Notes: generated from the letters alone by a model not told the origin. Positions 18,941 through 27,443 are shown, numbered from the stretch's first letter. The stretch is 64,000 nt of DNA from Moritella sp. JT01 (GCF_001574435.1 NZ_LOCN01000006.1:135638-199637); one strand, 5' to 3'. Program-made: numbers and translations.

Positions 18941-19072
18941 GCTCATTTTTCCCTAGCTCATATTTGGACATAAATTAGTTACACACATAATTGCCACTCC
19001 TAAAGACAAATTGCCAACACACAACCGATTCAATGCATCGGAGGTTAAAATACTAACTAAAAATGGGGTGAC

Positions 19073-19100
19073 AATAATAGTAAACTGGTTTACCATTATT
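19073..19100. promoter_or_regulatory. 28-bp operator-like palindrome upstream of SRPBCC-MarR operon
   Basis: AATAATAGTAAAC and GTTTACCATTATT are complementary at 12 of 13 positions around TG. The site ends 23 bp before the SRPBCC start, between promoter and ribosome site. It is a good candidate for autorepression by the MarR protein encoded second in the operon. Confidence 0.6.
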
Positions 19101-19123
19101 TTACTATAAAGGAGTAGATTATT

Positions 19124-19543
19124 ATGTGGACTAAAACATCGAGCTTGATCGTTGACGGACTAAGTGCGAATAAGGTTTGGAAAGTGTGGACAGATGTCAA
19201 CCAATGGCACACTTGGCAAGACGATATTGAATATGCAACATTGGAAAGTGAATTTAAAAAAGGGGCTGTATTGAAATTTAAGCCTAAAGGAGGACCAAAG
19301 ATTAACATTGAACTAATAGAAGTAAGAGAGAACTCAATGTTCATAGACCTGACTAAATTCCCTCTTGCCAGAATGTATGATTCTCATGAACTAATAGAAC
19401 ACGGTAATAAATTGGAAATTAAATCGACATTAAAAATCGAAGGTCCACTATCATGGCTATGGAAGAAGCTTGTTGCTGAAAGTGTAGCAAGTGGAATGGA
19501 TAAGCAATTATCTCGATTGATTGAGAAAAGTAAAAATGTCTAA
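19124..19543 (+). CDS. SRPBCC-family (START-like) protein
   Basis: 139 residues of the polyketide-cyclase/START-like fold: TSSLIVDGLSANKVWKVWTDVNQWHTWQDDIEYA is the usual first strand-helix, followed by a hydrophobic-cavity beta sheet and a long C-terminal helix. Members bind lipids or other hydrophobic ligands; no specific ligand can be named. Ribosome site AAAGGAG. Overlaps the following MarR gene by 8 bp, so the two are co-translated; a ligand-carrier plus MarR sensor pair is plausible. Confidence 0.85.
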   Translation: MWTKTSSLIVDGLSANKVWKVWTDVNQWHTWQDDIEYATLESEFKKGAVLKFKPKGGPKINIELIEVRENSMFIDLTKFPLARMYDSHELIEHGNKLEIKSTLKIEGPLSWLWKKLVAESVASGMDKQLSRLIEKSKNV

Positions 19544-19997
19544 TTCATCACCCTTTAAGCATGAAGCAGCAGATGACAGTGTAGGTTTTCTACTTTGGAA
19601 GATAACTACACTTTGGCAAAGAAAGTTAGCTGTAGTATTAGGGGGTTTTGGAATTACCCAAACTCAATTTGCAATTCTAGCTTCATTAAGATGGTTTCAA
19701 GATAACCAAAAATTGGCCACGCAAACCAATTTAGTTGAGCACACTAAAATTGATAAAATGACAATATCTAAAGCAATTCGAAAGCTCGAATTAAATGGTT
19801 TAGTCGAACGTACTTCCTCATTATCTGATGCGCGAAACACCAATGTTCAATTCACAAAAGAAGGAAATAGTTTAATAATTAAAGCTATCTTTACCATTGA
19901 AACTGCTGATGACGAATTTTTTTCCTGCTTAACCGAGAGTCAACTTAAGCAATATAAATCTCTGACATCATCACTAATAAAAAGTAATACTTTATAA
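19536..19997 (+). CDS. MarR-family transcriptional regulator
   Basis: 153 residues from ATG 19536, which lies inside the stop region of the SRPBCC gene (8-bp overlap). The winged helix is clear: LATQTNLVEHTKIDKMTISKAIRKLELNGLVER, then the wing SSLSDARNTNVQFTKEG. Probable autorepressor acting on the palindrome at 19073-19100. Confidence 0.88.
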   Translation: MSNSSPFKHEAADDSVGFLLWKITTLWQRKLAVVLGGFGITQTQFAILASLRWFQDNQKLATQTNLVEHTKIDKMTISKAIRKLELNGLVERTSSLSDARNTNVQFTKEGNSLIIKAIFTIETADDEFFSCLTESQLKQYKSLTSSLIKSNTL

Positions 19998-20034
19998 ATC
20001 AAAGAAAATATAGAAATCTTCTATAGGAGGTATT

Positions 20035-20541
20035 TTGATAAAATTTTGGTGTGGTGTCGTTTCTCGTGAACACATTAAACGAGGAGTCGTAGGAGGATTT
20101 TGCCAAGTATGCCATGGTAAACCTGCACCTTTAAATAGAATGTCAGTTGGTGACGGGATTGTTTTTTACTCACCCACTCTCGAATTCAAGGGTAAGGAAC
20201 AATGCCAGAAATTTACAGCTATTGGCCGAGTCATAGGAGAAGATAGCTATCAGTTTCAAATGGCACCAGACTTCATTCCATACCGCCGAGATATTGCATA
20301 TATAAGTGGTAAGGAAGTAGCAATTCGTCCAATGCTCGATAAGTTAGAATTTACTACAGGAAATAGAAACTGGGGCTTTAAATTAAGGTTTGGTCATTTT
20401 GAGCTATCACAGCACGATTTCTTTACTATAGGTCAACAAATGGTAGGCCTTGTTACTTTAACTGAAACCTTTAACTTGTATGATTGCACGGTATCAAATG
20501 TTCAACATCAGGGTGAGTTATGGGATGATTTTCCCGTTTAG
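20035..20541 (+). CDS. EVE-domain protein (UPF0310)
   Basis: 168 residues. The start is TTG, selected because AGGAGG lies four bases upstream and the EVE fold begins at once (IKFWCGVVSREHIKRGVVGGFCQVCHGK). MSVGDGIVFYSPTLEFKG and the GRVIGEDSYQF strand follow. EVE domains belong to the PUA-like superfamily and bind modified nucleotides in RNA or DNA; they are common in defence and mobile contexts. Monocistronic, followed by a long hairpin (20608-20639) within an attC-like stretch. Confidence 0.88.
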   Translation: MIKFWCGVVSREHIKRGVVGGFCQVCHGKPAPLNRMSVGDGIVFYSPTLEFKGKEQCQKFTAIGRVIGEDSYQFQMAPDFIPYRRDIAYISGKEVAIRPMLDKLEFTTGNRNWGFKLRFGHFELSQHDFFTIGQQMVGLVTLTETFNLYDCTVSNVQHQGELWDDFPV

Positions 20542-20552
20542 TACTTAGCAAT

Positions 20553-20646
20553 ACATAACGTACCCCATTGCCCCGTAAACACAAAACACAACCTTGAACT
20601 GAAAATTACAAGCGTTGGGAATCTGTCTTAAACGCTTGTTATATGT
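20553..20646 (+). other. Hairpin region, possible integron attC-like site or terminator
   Basis: ACAAGCGTT and AACGCTTGT are perfect 9-bp complements (20608-20616, 20631-20639) with a 14-base loop. The whole stretch is bounded by ACATAAC and GTTATATGT, which are roughly complementary, as in attC sites. No T-run follows, so it is not a standard terminator. The 3' core is GTTATAT rather than the consensus GTTRRRY, so the attC reading is weak. Confidence 0.35.
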
Positions 20647-20657
20647 GGAGTTCAAAA

Positions 20658-21116
20658 CTAAAAATACGCAGGTATTGAGCCATGAAGTCCCGATGGCGCG
20701 TTTGAACTAAACATGCAATCAGAGCCCTCAATACAGACAAAACCAAGCTTGCTATAAAACTTATGGTCAATATCACTATGTAAGAATACGGCTTTGCAGT
20801 TGTGATTAGCGAGCAACTCCTTCGTGACTAAAGTTATCATGTGAGATGCATAACCTTTACCACGGAGGCTTGGTGGCGTTGCTATTGAGCCCACCCCAAA
20901 ACAATCGTCTTTGAGCCCAAACATACCGCTGTAAACAATGAGAGACGATACGATTTGATCGTTTTCCATTAGCACATACCAAGTACCCGCTCGATACTTT
21001 TCACTGCTGCGACAGCCTGCTAGATACTCTTCAAAAGAAAGACCATCATTCCACGTATCAAAGCCCATAGCATAAATAACATCTAGCTCACGAGCCTTTA
21101 CTTCTCTTAAGTGCAT
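20658..21116 (-). CDS. GNAT-family N-acetyltransferase
   Basis: 152 residues from ATG 21116, where the GNAT fold begins (MHLREVKARELDVIYAMGFDTW). An upstream in-frame ATG at 21200 would add 28 residues without homology. Acetyl-CoA loop PPSLRGKGYASHM (R/Q-x-x-G-x-G/A motif), then the C-terminal FYSKLGFVCIE. The acceptor substrate is unknown. Convergent with the EVE-domain gene. Confidence 0.88.
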   Translation of the reverse strand: MHLREVKARELDVIYAMGFDTWNDGLSFEEYLAGCRSSEKYRAGTWYVLMENDQIVSSLIVYSGMFGLKDDCFGVGSIATPPSLRGKGYASHMITLVTKELLANHNCKAVFLHSDIDHKFYSKLGFVCIEGSDCMFSSNAPSGLHGSIPAYF

Positions 21117-21168
21117 CCTTGTAACCCCCGTATTGACCAAGACGTAAACTATCATCAAACAGTACCAA

Positions 21169-21188
21169 ATTTGTAAGTTATTACAAAT
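21169..21188. promoter_or_regulatory. Perfect palindrome upstream of the GNAT gene
   Basis: ATTTGTAA and TTACAAAT are exact complements around GTTA, about 52 bp upstream of the chosen start. Possible operator; no regulator is identified. Confidence 0.35.
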
Positions 21189-21454
21189 AGATAACTTCAA
21201 TTAACGGCCCTAAATCAAATAAAGCGAAGAAAAAACAAGAATCATATTTATATAGACCCGTGTAAATGCATAACCAAAAATAAAGTTTACATTTCATACT
21301 TATACGATTTAAGGAAGTTAAAAATGAAGATTATTTGGCAGTATCACGATGCCCACCACAAATGATTAAATCCTATTATACCTGTATATGAAGCTAGGTT
21401 TTCGATAACAAAATATATGTAAAATCAATATCACTATATTGTGGGAGAGTAATA

Positions 21455-21520
21455 ACTCTAGGCCACTTTGGAGCATAAATGGATTAGCGTTGATGCTTCA
21501 AAGGTGTTATAGCATTCCTT
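21455..21520 (+). repeat. Degenerate intergenic hairpin repeat, copy 7
   Basis: ACTCTAGGCCACTTTGGAGC, then GGATTAGCGTTGATGCTTCAAAGG and AGCATTCC. It joins the 5' half seen in copy 3 with the 3' half seen in copies 1 and 2, so it is the fullest copy in the window. Confidence 0.5.
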
Positions 21521-21595
21521 CGATATCCACTCTGTTTTAAAACTTCTAAAAAATCGTTCCGTAGGCACTCTGTGTCCCAACAATTTCCGCATCGG

Positions 21596-22453
21596 CTACT
21601 TAAATTTTAATCTGTATTTAGAGGGGGTTAGGTGCTTATATTCTTTGAACAACCGATTAAAGTTCGCTTGGTTTCTATAGCCTACTTTTTCTGCGATTAA
21701 GCTAATTGATAAATTCGTTGTCGTAAGCAATTGAGCTGAATAATTCAGCCTAAGCTTCTTTAGGTACTGACTAAAACTTTCATTGAAATTCTGTATAAAC
21801 CAACGATGAATGGTGTTTTCACTAACATACATATAATTTGCTAACTTTTTTAATGTTATATCCGATGCAAAATGGTTATCAATGTACTGACAAACTCGGT
21901 CAATTTTATTGTTGTTATGGTGTGTTGTGTTTTTCTTTACATCTGTTGAACGTGAAAGTAAGGTTAAACTTGATTGGTCTGCATATAATTCAGCCAGTAC
22001 TTGAATCAATACAGCAAGTTGTCCTATGGAAGAAAGGCTTTCAAAGTTGTTTAGGTGCTTATAAACCATCTCTGCTGTTTTAGGTGAAAAACTAAGCCCT
22101 TTATTCGCGCGTTGAAGTAAAGGTGCTAACTGCCTCAACTCAACACAGCTGTACATTGCTTTGGCTATCCACTCTTCTCTAAACCATATAATATGGGTCT
22201 CACAAAGATTATTTTCATCTGTATCTATGGATTCAAAGCTATGGACAACGTTTGGTCCTATCAGTATTAGGTCATTGTGTTCTATCTGACCTTCGTAAGA
22301 ACCTATTACTGCTTTTCCTTTAAAGTTTCTATGTAAAACAAGCTCAAATTCTTGGTGAGCATGCCAATTTTCGGATTTGTAAATTTCTTCCAACATTTTG
22401 TAACGCCAAGACCAGCCTTGTCTTTGGGGTACTTTTTGTATTGTTGTTTTCAT
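21596..22453 (-). CDS. AraC-family transcriptional regulator
   Basis: 285 residues. N-terminal cupin-type sensor (WHAHQEFELVLHRNFKGKAVIGSY, then NDLILIGPNVVHSFES), and C-terminal double helix-turn-helix (VCQYIDNHFASDITLKKLANYMYVSENTIHRWFIQ; SISLIAEKVGYRNQANFNRLFKEYKHLTPSKYR). Cupin-AraC regulators usually sense sugars. It is divergent from the SIS-domain gene, its likely target. Confidence 0.92.
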   Translation of the reverse strand: MKTTIQKVPQRQGWSWRYKMLEEIYKSENWHAHQEFELVLHRNFKGKAVIGSYEGQIEHNDLILIGPNVVHSFESIDTDENNLCETHIIWFREEWIAKAMYSCVELRQLAPLLQRANKGLSFSPKTAEMVYKHLNNFESLSSIGQLAVLIQVLAELYADQSSLTLLSRSTDVKKNTTHHNNNKIDRVCQYIDNHFASDITLKKLANYMYVSENTIHRWFIQNFNESFSQYLKKLRLNYSAQLLTTTNLSISLIAEKVGYRNQANFNRLFKEYKHLTPSKYRLKFK

Positions 22454-22618
22454 GATTACTTGTCTACAACCTTTGGTTTAGAAATATGAAAATTGGGAAC
22501 AGCCTAGTACATACAGTAATATATCAAGATAAGTATTACTTGTTAATGGAATAGTATTATATCTTGGGTCGTGGGACTGTAAGCTAGTTATATCTATAAC
22601 ATACAGAGAGCATTATAT

Positions 22619-23335
22619 ATGTTTGAATATTTTAATCACTTACAGCCAAGGCTTACTTCTCTCGTTGAAGCAAATAGAGATACTTTATCTAAAGCGACCG
22701 AGCTTTTCACTAAAGCTATTGTTGATGACAAAATGGTGCAAGTTCTTGGAACTGGGCACTCTCATATGATTGGGCTAGAGGGATTTATTCGAGCCGGGGG
22801 GCTTGGTAATATAAATGCTATTTTGGATTCAGTATTACTGACCAATGATGGTGCCTTAAGAGGCTCTGCAATGGAAAAATTATCAGGGTTGGCAGAAGTC
22901 GTGTGGAATGACCAAAATATATCGTCGGGGGACGTTATTATGATTATTTCAAATTCTGGTCGAAATGCACTTCCTATTGAATTTGCTAAAATAGCTAAAA
23001 GCAAAGGTCATTCTGTGATAGCAATAACATCAGTAGAGCAATCATCAAAATACGAGAGTCGTCATAGTTCTGGTTTTAAGCTAATGGATATTGCTGATAT
23101 TGTTATTGATAATTGTGTACCTCCAGGAGATGGTCTGTGTAATATCAACGGGAATATTACTGGCGCATTTTCTAGCATTGCTGGTATGTTAATTATGAAT
23201 ATTCTTACGGTCGAGGCTCAAAAAGAAGCTATAAAGCAAGGTGTAACACCCTTGGTCTTCTCCAGTCAAAATATTGATGGTTTCAACAATGATCATGTCT
23301 ACAAACATTTTGGCACAAGGTTAAAATCAATGTAG
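22619..23335 (+). CDS. SIS-domain sugar-phosphate protein (UPF0309-like)
   Basis: 238 residues. A SIS fold with the phosphosugar-binding features VLGTGHSHMIGLEGFIRAGG and IMIISNSGRNALPIEFAKIAKSKGHSVIAITS. Proteins of this group bind or isomerise phosphorylated amino sugars. There is no second catalytic domain. Divergently paired with the AraC regulator at 21596-22453, suggesting sugar-inducible expression; no transporter or other catabolic gene is adjacent, so the pathway is not clear. Confidence 0.85.
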   Translation: MFEYFNHLQPRLTSLVEANRDTLSKATELFTKAIVDDKMVQVLGTGHSHMIGLEGFIRAGGLGNINAILDSVLLTNDGALRGSAMEKLSGLAEVVWNDQNISSGDVIMIISNSGRNALPIEFAKIAKSKGHSVIAITSVEQSSKYESRHSSGFKLMDIADIVIDNCVPPGDGLCNINGNITGAFSSIAGMLIMNILTVEAQKEAIKQGVTPLVFSSQNIDGFNNDHVYKHFGTRLKSM

Positions 23336-23395
23336 TTAGTCACTTACGAGCAATGCGTTCTCTCTGAAGTTGTTATGTAATTGGTGGGTAGATGC

Positions 23396-23430
23396 ACTAA
23401 CACATTTTGGAGCAGAACCTTGTTAGGCGA
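23396..23430 (+). repeat. Degenerate intergenic hairpin repeat, copy 8
   Basis: CTAACA and TGTTAG are perfect 6-bp arms around CATTTTGGAGCAGAACCT, matching copy 6 in design and loop sequence. Located between two convergent genes (SIS and LysR). Confidence 0.55.
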
Positions 23431-23438
23431 CTTTATGT

Positions 23439-24341
23439 CTAAAATACCGGATGAAGATGCTGCTGCATAATGTCTCTCAATCGTTTTAACCCTTTCCCTT
23501 TATTCACGGTTTTCCAAGCAAGGTAAATGTCTGATACAGGCTCCCTTTCGCCTAGGTCAATTTCGACTAAATCACCCGAATTTAAATGTGATTGAATACG
23601 TGTTTTCGGCAGATAACCTACGCCAATGCCAGCAATAATGGCTTGAATCTTGTGTTCAACTGAATTAACGTAAAAATGTCGGCTCTGTTCAATAATGTTA
23701 TTTGACCAAGGTACTGCAGTTCTTGCTGAGTCGTGCACAACGACAGTCCGGTAGTTATCAATTTCGGATTTGCTAACCGGTGCTGTAAAACTCACTAGCT
23801 CATGACCTTTAGGCACAACGAATATTTTCTGCAGATTGCCTAAGGCGGTCACACTAATACCTTGTTGATGTGGAATTGGGGCAGGTGCAGCGATAAGTAA
23901 ATCGGTGCGATCTTCAATCAATGCTTCCCACGAACCATGCATTACCTCTTCATTCATGTCTACTTCGATATTCGGATGCTCATTTAAAAACAGCGCTAAT
24001 GGTTTAAGTAATAGCTGCATGTCAAAAAGAGAATCGAATGTGATATTAATTTTAGGTTCCCAGCCATGGGATATGGTTTGCGTTTGCTCGGTCAGTTTAC
24101 TCACTGCACCAAGCACTTTTCGACCTTCACCGAGTAAGTGGCGACCCGCAGGCGTTAATACCGACCGCCTACCCTGACGCACAAACAAAGTCACCGCCAG
24201 TTGCTCTTCTAATTTCTGCACTATGTAAGAGAGCGCCGAGGGTACTTTATTTAACTGTTCAGCGGCGGCGGCAAAACTACCACGACGGTCAATCGCATCT
24301 AGCACCTGTAATGCTTCTATCGTTATCGGAGATTTATACAT
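23439..24341 (-). CDS. LysR-family regulator (YhaJ-like)
   Basis: 300 residues. Winged HTH ITIEALQVLDAIDRRGSFAAAAEQLNKVPSALSYIVQKLEEQLAVTLF; the PSALSY variant and the downstream FVRQGRRSVLTPAG are those of the YhaJ group. In E. coli, YhaJ controls yhaK (pirin) and yqjF/yqjG in response to quinone-like compounds. Here the divergent neighbours are exactly DoxX, YqjG-like and pirin genes, so the same regulon is likely. Confidence 0.9.
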   Translation of the reverse strand: MYKSPITIEALQVLDAIDRRGSFAAAAEQLNKVPSALSYIVQKLEEQLAVTLFVRQGRRSVLTPAGRHLLGEGRKVLGAVSKLTEQTQTISHGWEPKINITFDSLFDMQLLLKPLALFLNEHPNIEVDMNEEVMHGSWEALIEDRTDLLIAAPAPIPHQQGISVTALGNLQKIFVVPKGHELVSFTAPVSKSEIDNYRTVVVHDSARTAVPWSNNIIEQSRHFYVNSVEHKIQAIIAGIGVGYLPKTRIQSHLNSGDLVEIDLGEREPVSDIYLAWKTVNKGKGLKRLRDIMQQHLHPVF

Positions 24342-24395
24342 TCATAGCCTCTCTCTTCTTATTATTTTATTGTCACGCTTATACACGCCATCAAT

Positions 24396-24414
24396 TGTTC
24401 AAATATTTTGAACA
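24396..24414. promoter_or_regulatory. LysR-type operator in the divergent LysR/DoxX promoter
   Basis: TGTTCAAATATTTTGAACA is a perfect 8-bp inverted repeat with a 3-base centre and fits the T-N11-A LysR box (TTCAA-N5-TTGAA). It lies 55 bp upstream of the LysR start and 107 bp upstream of the DoxX start. Confidence 0.6.
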
Positions 24415-24521
24415 TACTAAACAAATTTCAGCGGTTATTCCAATCCATTTAAGCGAATACAATAGCTACACACTTATAAGACATACTTAGAAACCCATTA
24501 ACGAATCAAAGAGAGCACAAC

Positions 24522-24968
24522 ATGAATACTTCAACAATTAATAAAATATTAACATCAGATAACACTTTTTCGGCATTACCACTGCGTTTAGTGGCGGGCA
24601 TTATTTTTACCGCTCACGGCGCTCAGAAACTGTTTGCTTGGTTCGGTGGTTATGGGCTCGAAGGCACAGGTCAATGGATGGAATCTATCGGCCTAGCACC
24701 AGGTTACTTAATGGCGATGATGGCAGGCAGTGCGGAATTTTTTGGCGGCCTACTGCTTATCCTTGGTCTACTCACCAGACCAACAGCACTGGTATTGTCA
24801 CTAACGATGATCGTCGCTATTTTTAGTACGCATATCGATAACGGGCTGTTCATGAGTAACAACGGTTATGAATTTGCCTTAGCACTGTTTGCAATCAGCC
24901 TGTCGGTAATGCTGCAAGGCGGCGGTAAATTATCAATCGATCGCCTTATCGTAAGTAAGCTTAGTTAA
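24522..24968 (+). CDS. DoxX-family membrane protein
   Basis: 148 residues, four membrane helices. Typical DoxX start LPLRLVAGIIFTAHGAQKLFAWFGGYG and a second half GLLTRPTALVLSLTMIVAIFSTHIDNGLF. The E. coli counterpart YqjF is induced by quinone-type electrophiles. First gene of a three-gene operon (DoxX, hydroquinone reductase, pirin) divergent from the LysR regulator. Confidence 0.9.
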   Translation: MNTSTINKILTSDNTFSALPLRLVAGIIFTAHGAQKLFAWFGGYGLEGTGQWMESIGLAPGYLMAMMAGSAEFFGGLLLILGLLTRPTALVLSLTMIVAIFSTHIDNGLFMSNNGYEFALALFAISLSVMLQGGGKLSIDRLIVSKLS

Positions 24969-25044
24969 TAAACCCGATTCGGAAACATAAGTATTAAATT
25001 TAACGAAGATGGGCGCTAACACAACATAAATTAGGAGCATTATC

Positions 25045-26025
25045 ATGGGATTAATCGTCAACGGTAAATGGCATGACCAATGGTACGAAACCAAAGGTAG
25101 TAAAGGTCAATTTGAACGTCAGGCAAGTCGCTTCAGAGACACTATTTCAAATGAGGAAGGTAGCCGCTATCCGGCAGAAGCAGGCCGCTATCATTTGTAT
25201 GTTTCGTTAGCGTGTCCTTGGGCGCATCGCACTTTGATTTTCAGACAATTGAAGCAACTCGAAGACATTATCTCTATCAGCGTCGTTAAACCTGAAATGC
25301 TGAACAATGGCTGGGAATTCGGCGCTAATAATGACGATAGCAACGACTACAGCGACACACTCTATCAAAGTGACTATGTATACCAGCTTTACCTTAAAGC
25401 TGCGCCTGATTATGAAGGACGAGTTACCGTACCTGTATTGTGGGATAAGAAAACACAAAGCATCGTTAACAATGAATCGAGTGAAATAATTCGCATTTTT
25501 AACACTGCGTTTAATCAGTTAACTGGCAACCACGATGACTATTATCCGACTGATTTACAACCAGAAATCGACACTATTAACGAACGTATTTATGACACGA
25601 TAAACAATGGTGTCTATCGTGCAGGCTTTGCCACCGCACAAGTAGCATATGACCAAGCCTTTGACGCACTTTTTGCCAGTTTAGATTGGCTTGAAGCGCG
25701 ACTTAGCAACCACCGCTATTTACTCGGTGAACAACTAACAGAAGCGGATTGGCGATTATTTACGACATTATTGCGTTTCGATGCCGTTTATCATGGTCAT
25801 TTTAAATGTAACCGCAATAAATTAAATGAGTTCCATAATATCAGTCACTATGTACGTGAATTATTTCAATTTGAAGGGATCGAAAACACTGTCGATTTGG
25901 AATATACCAAGATCCATTATTACGCGAGTCATGACACAATTAACCCGACTTTGATTGTCCCGCGTGGCCCACAGCAAGATTTCACTGCACCGCATGATAG
26001 AAATCGATTAACAAGTAAAGTCTAG
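25045..26025 (+). CDS. yqjG: Glutathionyl-hydroquinone reductase (YqjG/ECM4, Xi-class GST)
   Basis: 326 residues. Catalytic Cys57 lies in the family motif LACPWAHRT, followed by the thioredoxin-like GST domain and a C-terminal all-helical domain (GEQLTEADWRLFTTLLRFDAVYHGHFKCNRN). The enzyme removes glutathione from glutathionyl-hydroquinones using a second GSH. Cytosolic. Ribosome site AGGAG. Middle gene of the LysR-linked quinone-response operon; pirin follows after 15 bp. Confidence 0.95.
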   Translation: MGLIVNGKWHDQWYETKGSKGQFERQASRFRDTISNEEGSRYPAEAGRYHLYVSLACPWAHRTLIFRQLKQLEDIISISVVKPEMLNNGWEFGANNDDSNDYSDTLYQSDYVYQLYLKAAPDYEGRVTVPVLWDKKTQSIVNNESSEIIRIFNTAFNQLTGNHDDYYPTDLQPEIDTINERIYDTINNGVYRAGFATAQVAYDQAFDALFASLDWLEARLSNHRYLLGEQLTEADWRLFTTLLRFDAVYHGHFKCNRNKLNEFHNISHYVRELFQFEGIENTVDLEYTKIHYYASHDTINPTLIVPRGPQQDFTAPHDRNRLTSKV

Positions 26026-26040
26026 GGGGAGGAAAATACA

Positions 26041-26763
26041 ATGATAAAACACTATCCTTTTCAGCAGATTGGCAAAGCAAACCACGGCTGGTTAAAAGCC
26101 AATCATCACTTTAGCTTTGCTAATTATTACAATCCCAAAAGAATGGGGTTTGGCACGCTCAGAGTTGTTAATGACGACTGGGTTGCAGCAGGAACAGGGT
26201 TTCCAGCTCACACACACAAAAATATGGAGATCATTACTTTTGTACGCTCCGGTGCGGTCACTCATCAAGACAATACTGGTAATAAAGGCGTGACCCTCGC
26301 AGGCGAAGTACAAGTGATGAGTGCAGGCTCTGGTATTACTCATTCGGAATACAATTTAACAAAAGAACCCTTAACGTTATTTCAAATTTGGGTTGAACCG
26401 AATAAGCACAACGTAAAGCCGAGATGGGACAGCAAACTGTTTTCTGAAGATACCGATACGGTTAATAATACTAGACTACCCCTACTCGTTTCTGGATACC
26501 CAGGCGAACAAGATAACGCACTATTTATCAATCAAGCTGCGCGAATCTATGGTGGCAAGATTAAAAAAGGCACGCAATTTACTCACTCAATTGAACACCA
26601 AGCATATGTTTTGGCATCAAGTGGAGAGTTTGAACTTATCGATAATCAAAGGGCGATATTGATGAACAAAGGCGATGGAGCAGAAGTGACGAGACAAAAA
26701 GACGTCATTATTAAAGCCCTATCCGATACGGAGATCATCGTAATTGATGCACCTGCCCAGTAA
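26041..26763 (+). CDS. Pirin-family protein (YhhW/quercetin 2,3-dioxygenase-like)
   Basis: 240 residues, two cupin domains. The N-terminal cupin has the metal ligands in FPAHTHKNMEIITF (HxH and Glu), then GSGITHSEYN supplying another His. Pirins of this group include quercetinases and redox-sensing proteins. Ribosome site GGGGGAGG. Last gene of the operon, followed by a strong terminator. Confidence 0.92.
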   Translation: MIKHYPFQQIGKANHGWLKANHHFSFANYYNPKRMGFGTLRVVNDDWVAAGTGFPAHTHKNMEIITFVRSGAVTHQDNTGNKGVTLAGEVQVMSAGSGITHSEYNLTKEPLTLFQIWVEPNKHNVKPRWDSKLFSEDTDTVNNTRLPLLVSGYPGEQDNALFINQAARIYGGKIKKGTQFTHSIEHQAYVLASSGEFELIDNQRAILMNKGDGAEVTRQKDVIIKALSDTEIIVIDAPAQ

Positions 26764-26791
26764 TATTTTGTTTATGTGGCAGCAATGGCAG

Positions 26792-26817
26792 TAGCGATCA
26801 GACGATCGCTATTTTTT
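26792..26817 (+). terminator. Intrinsic terminator of the DoxX-YqjG-pirin operon
   Basis: TAGCGATC and GATCGCTA are perfect complements with loop AGAC, directly followed by TTTTTT. It lies 28 bp past the pirin stop. Confidence 0.9.
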
Positions 26818-26829
26818 AAGACCCTCGGT

Positions 26830-27390
26830 TTACTTGTGTAAATGTTCCCGGCATATAAGATCAATGTCATTTATTAAGAGTGGTTCCTGTGTCAACTCAC
26901 AAAAATAACCGTCATCACGTTTAGAATTATGCATACAGGTATGACATTGACCAAAAGATTTAAACTGATTAGCTGACTGCACTGCAAATAATAAATCATG
27001 AAGCGCAGTGTTAATCGTATTAAATTTTTTATTATTAAGTTGTTCACTCGCTTGTTGCAGTAGTGGTGAGATCTGCAACCCATTAATCAACTCTAGGCCA
27101 GATTCTGTCACTTTAAGATGTGCAACACGTTTATCTTTACTATCCGCTACTTTCTCAATAAGTCCTTTTTTTTCAAGCACTTTTAGTGTCTGAGAAACCG
27201 AACCCTTGGTCTGATTTAAATAATCAGTCACGCCCATTGGTGTGTCTGAATAACGGTTACATATCGACAGATAATGTAACGCTTCAAATTGGATGGGCTG
27301 CAAACCATACTCAAGCAAGCGATTACGTTTTTCACTGCGTAGCAAGCTAGAAAGCCGCTCTAATGTTTGTTGGATCATTGATATATTCAT
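26830..27390 (-). CDS. MarR-family regulator with C-terminal four-cysteine cluster
   Basis: 186 residues, longer than most MarR proteins. The winged helix covers about 33-100 (MGVTDYLNQTKGSVSQTLKVLEKKGLIEKVADSKDKRVAHLKVTESG). A tail of about 45 residues follows, with Cys149, Cys152, Cys164 and Cys180 (QCHTCM..FCEL..LICREH), a pattern that could hold a zinc or iron-sulfur centre or act as a thiol switch. It faces the secreted-protein/redoxin genes across a promoter flanked by two matching operator-like sites, so it is the probable repressor. Metal or redox sensing is inference. Confidence 0.85.
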   Translation of the reverse strand: MNISMIQQTLERLSSLLRSEKRNRLLEYGLQPIQFEALHYLSICNRYSDTPMGVTDYLNQTKGSVSQTLKVLEKKGLIEKVADSKDKRVAHLKVTESGLELINGLQISPLLQQASEQLNNKKFNTINTALHDLLFAVQSANQFKSFGQCHTCMHNSKRDDGYFCELTQEPLLINDIDLICREHLHK

Positions 27391-27443
27391 TCATATATAG
27401 TATCGAATAAACACCATATTTACAACCTAGAATGGTAATTGTA

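Larger units (their letters stand above)
21117..21595. other. 479-bp gene-free region upstream of the GNAT gene
   Basis: Holds the GNAT promoter, the palindrome at 21169-21188 and repeat copy 7. A 13-residue rightward frame at 21324-21365 (MKIIWQYHDAHHK) has a good AAGGA ribosome site. It may be a leftover gene start or a leader peptide, but nothing downstream on that strand supports a function. Confidence 0.5.

Noticed and set aside
21324..21365. 13-residue His-containing leader-like peptide MKIIWQYHDAHHK
   Set aside because: No downstream rightward gene and no attenuator structure beside it.
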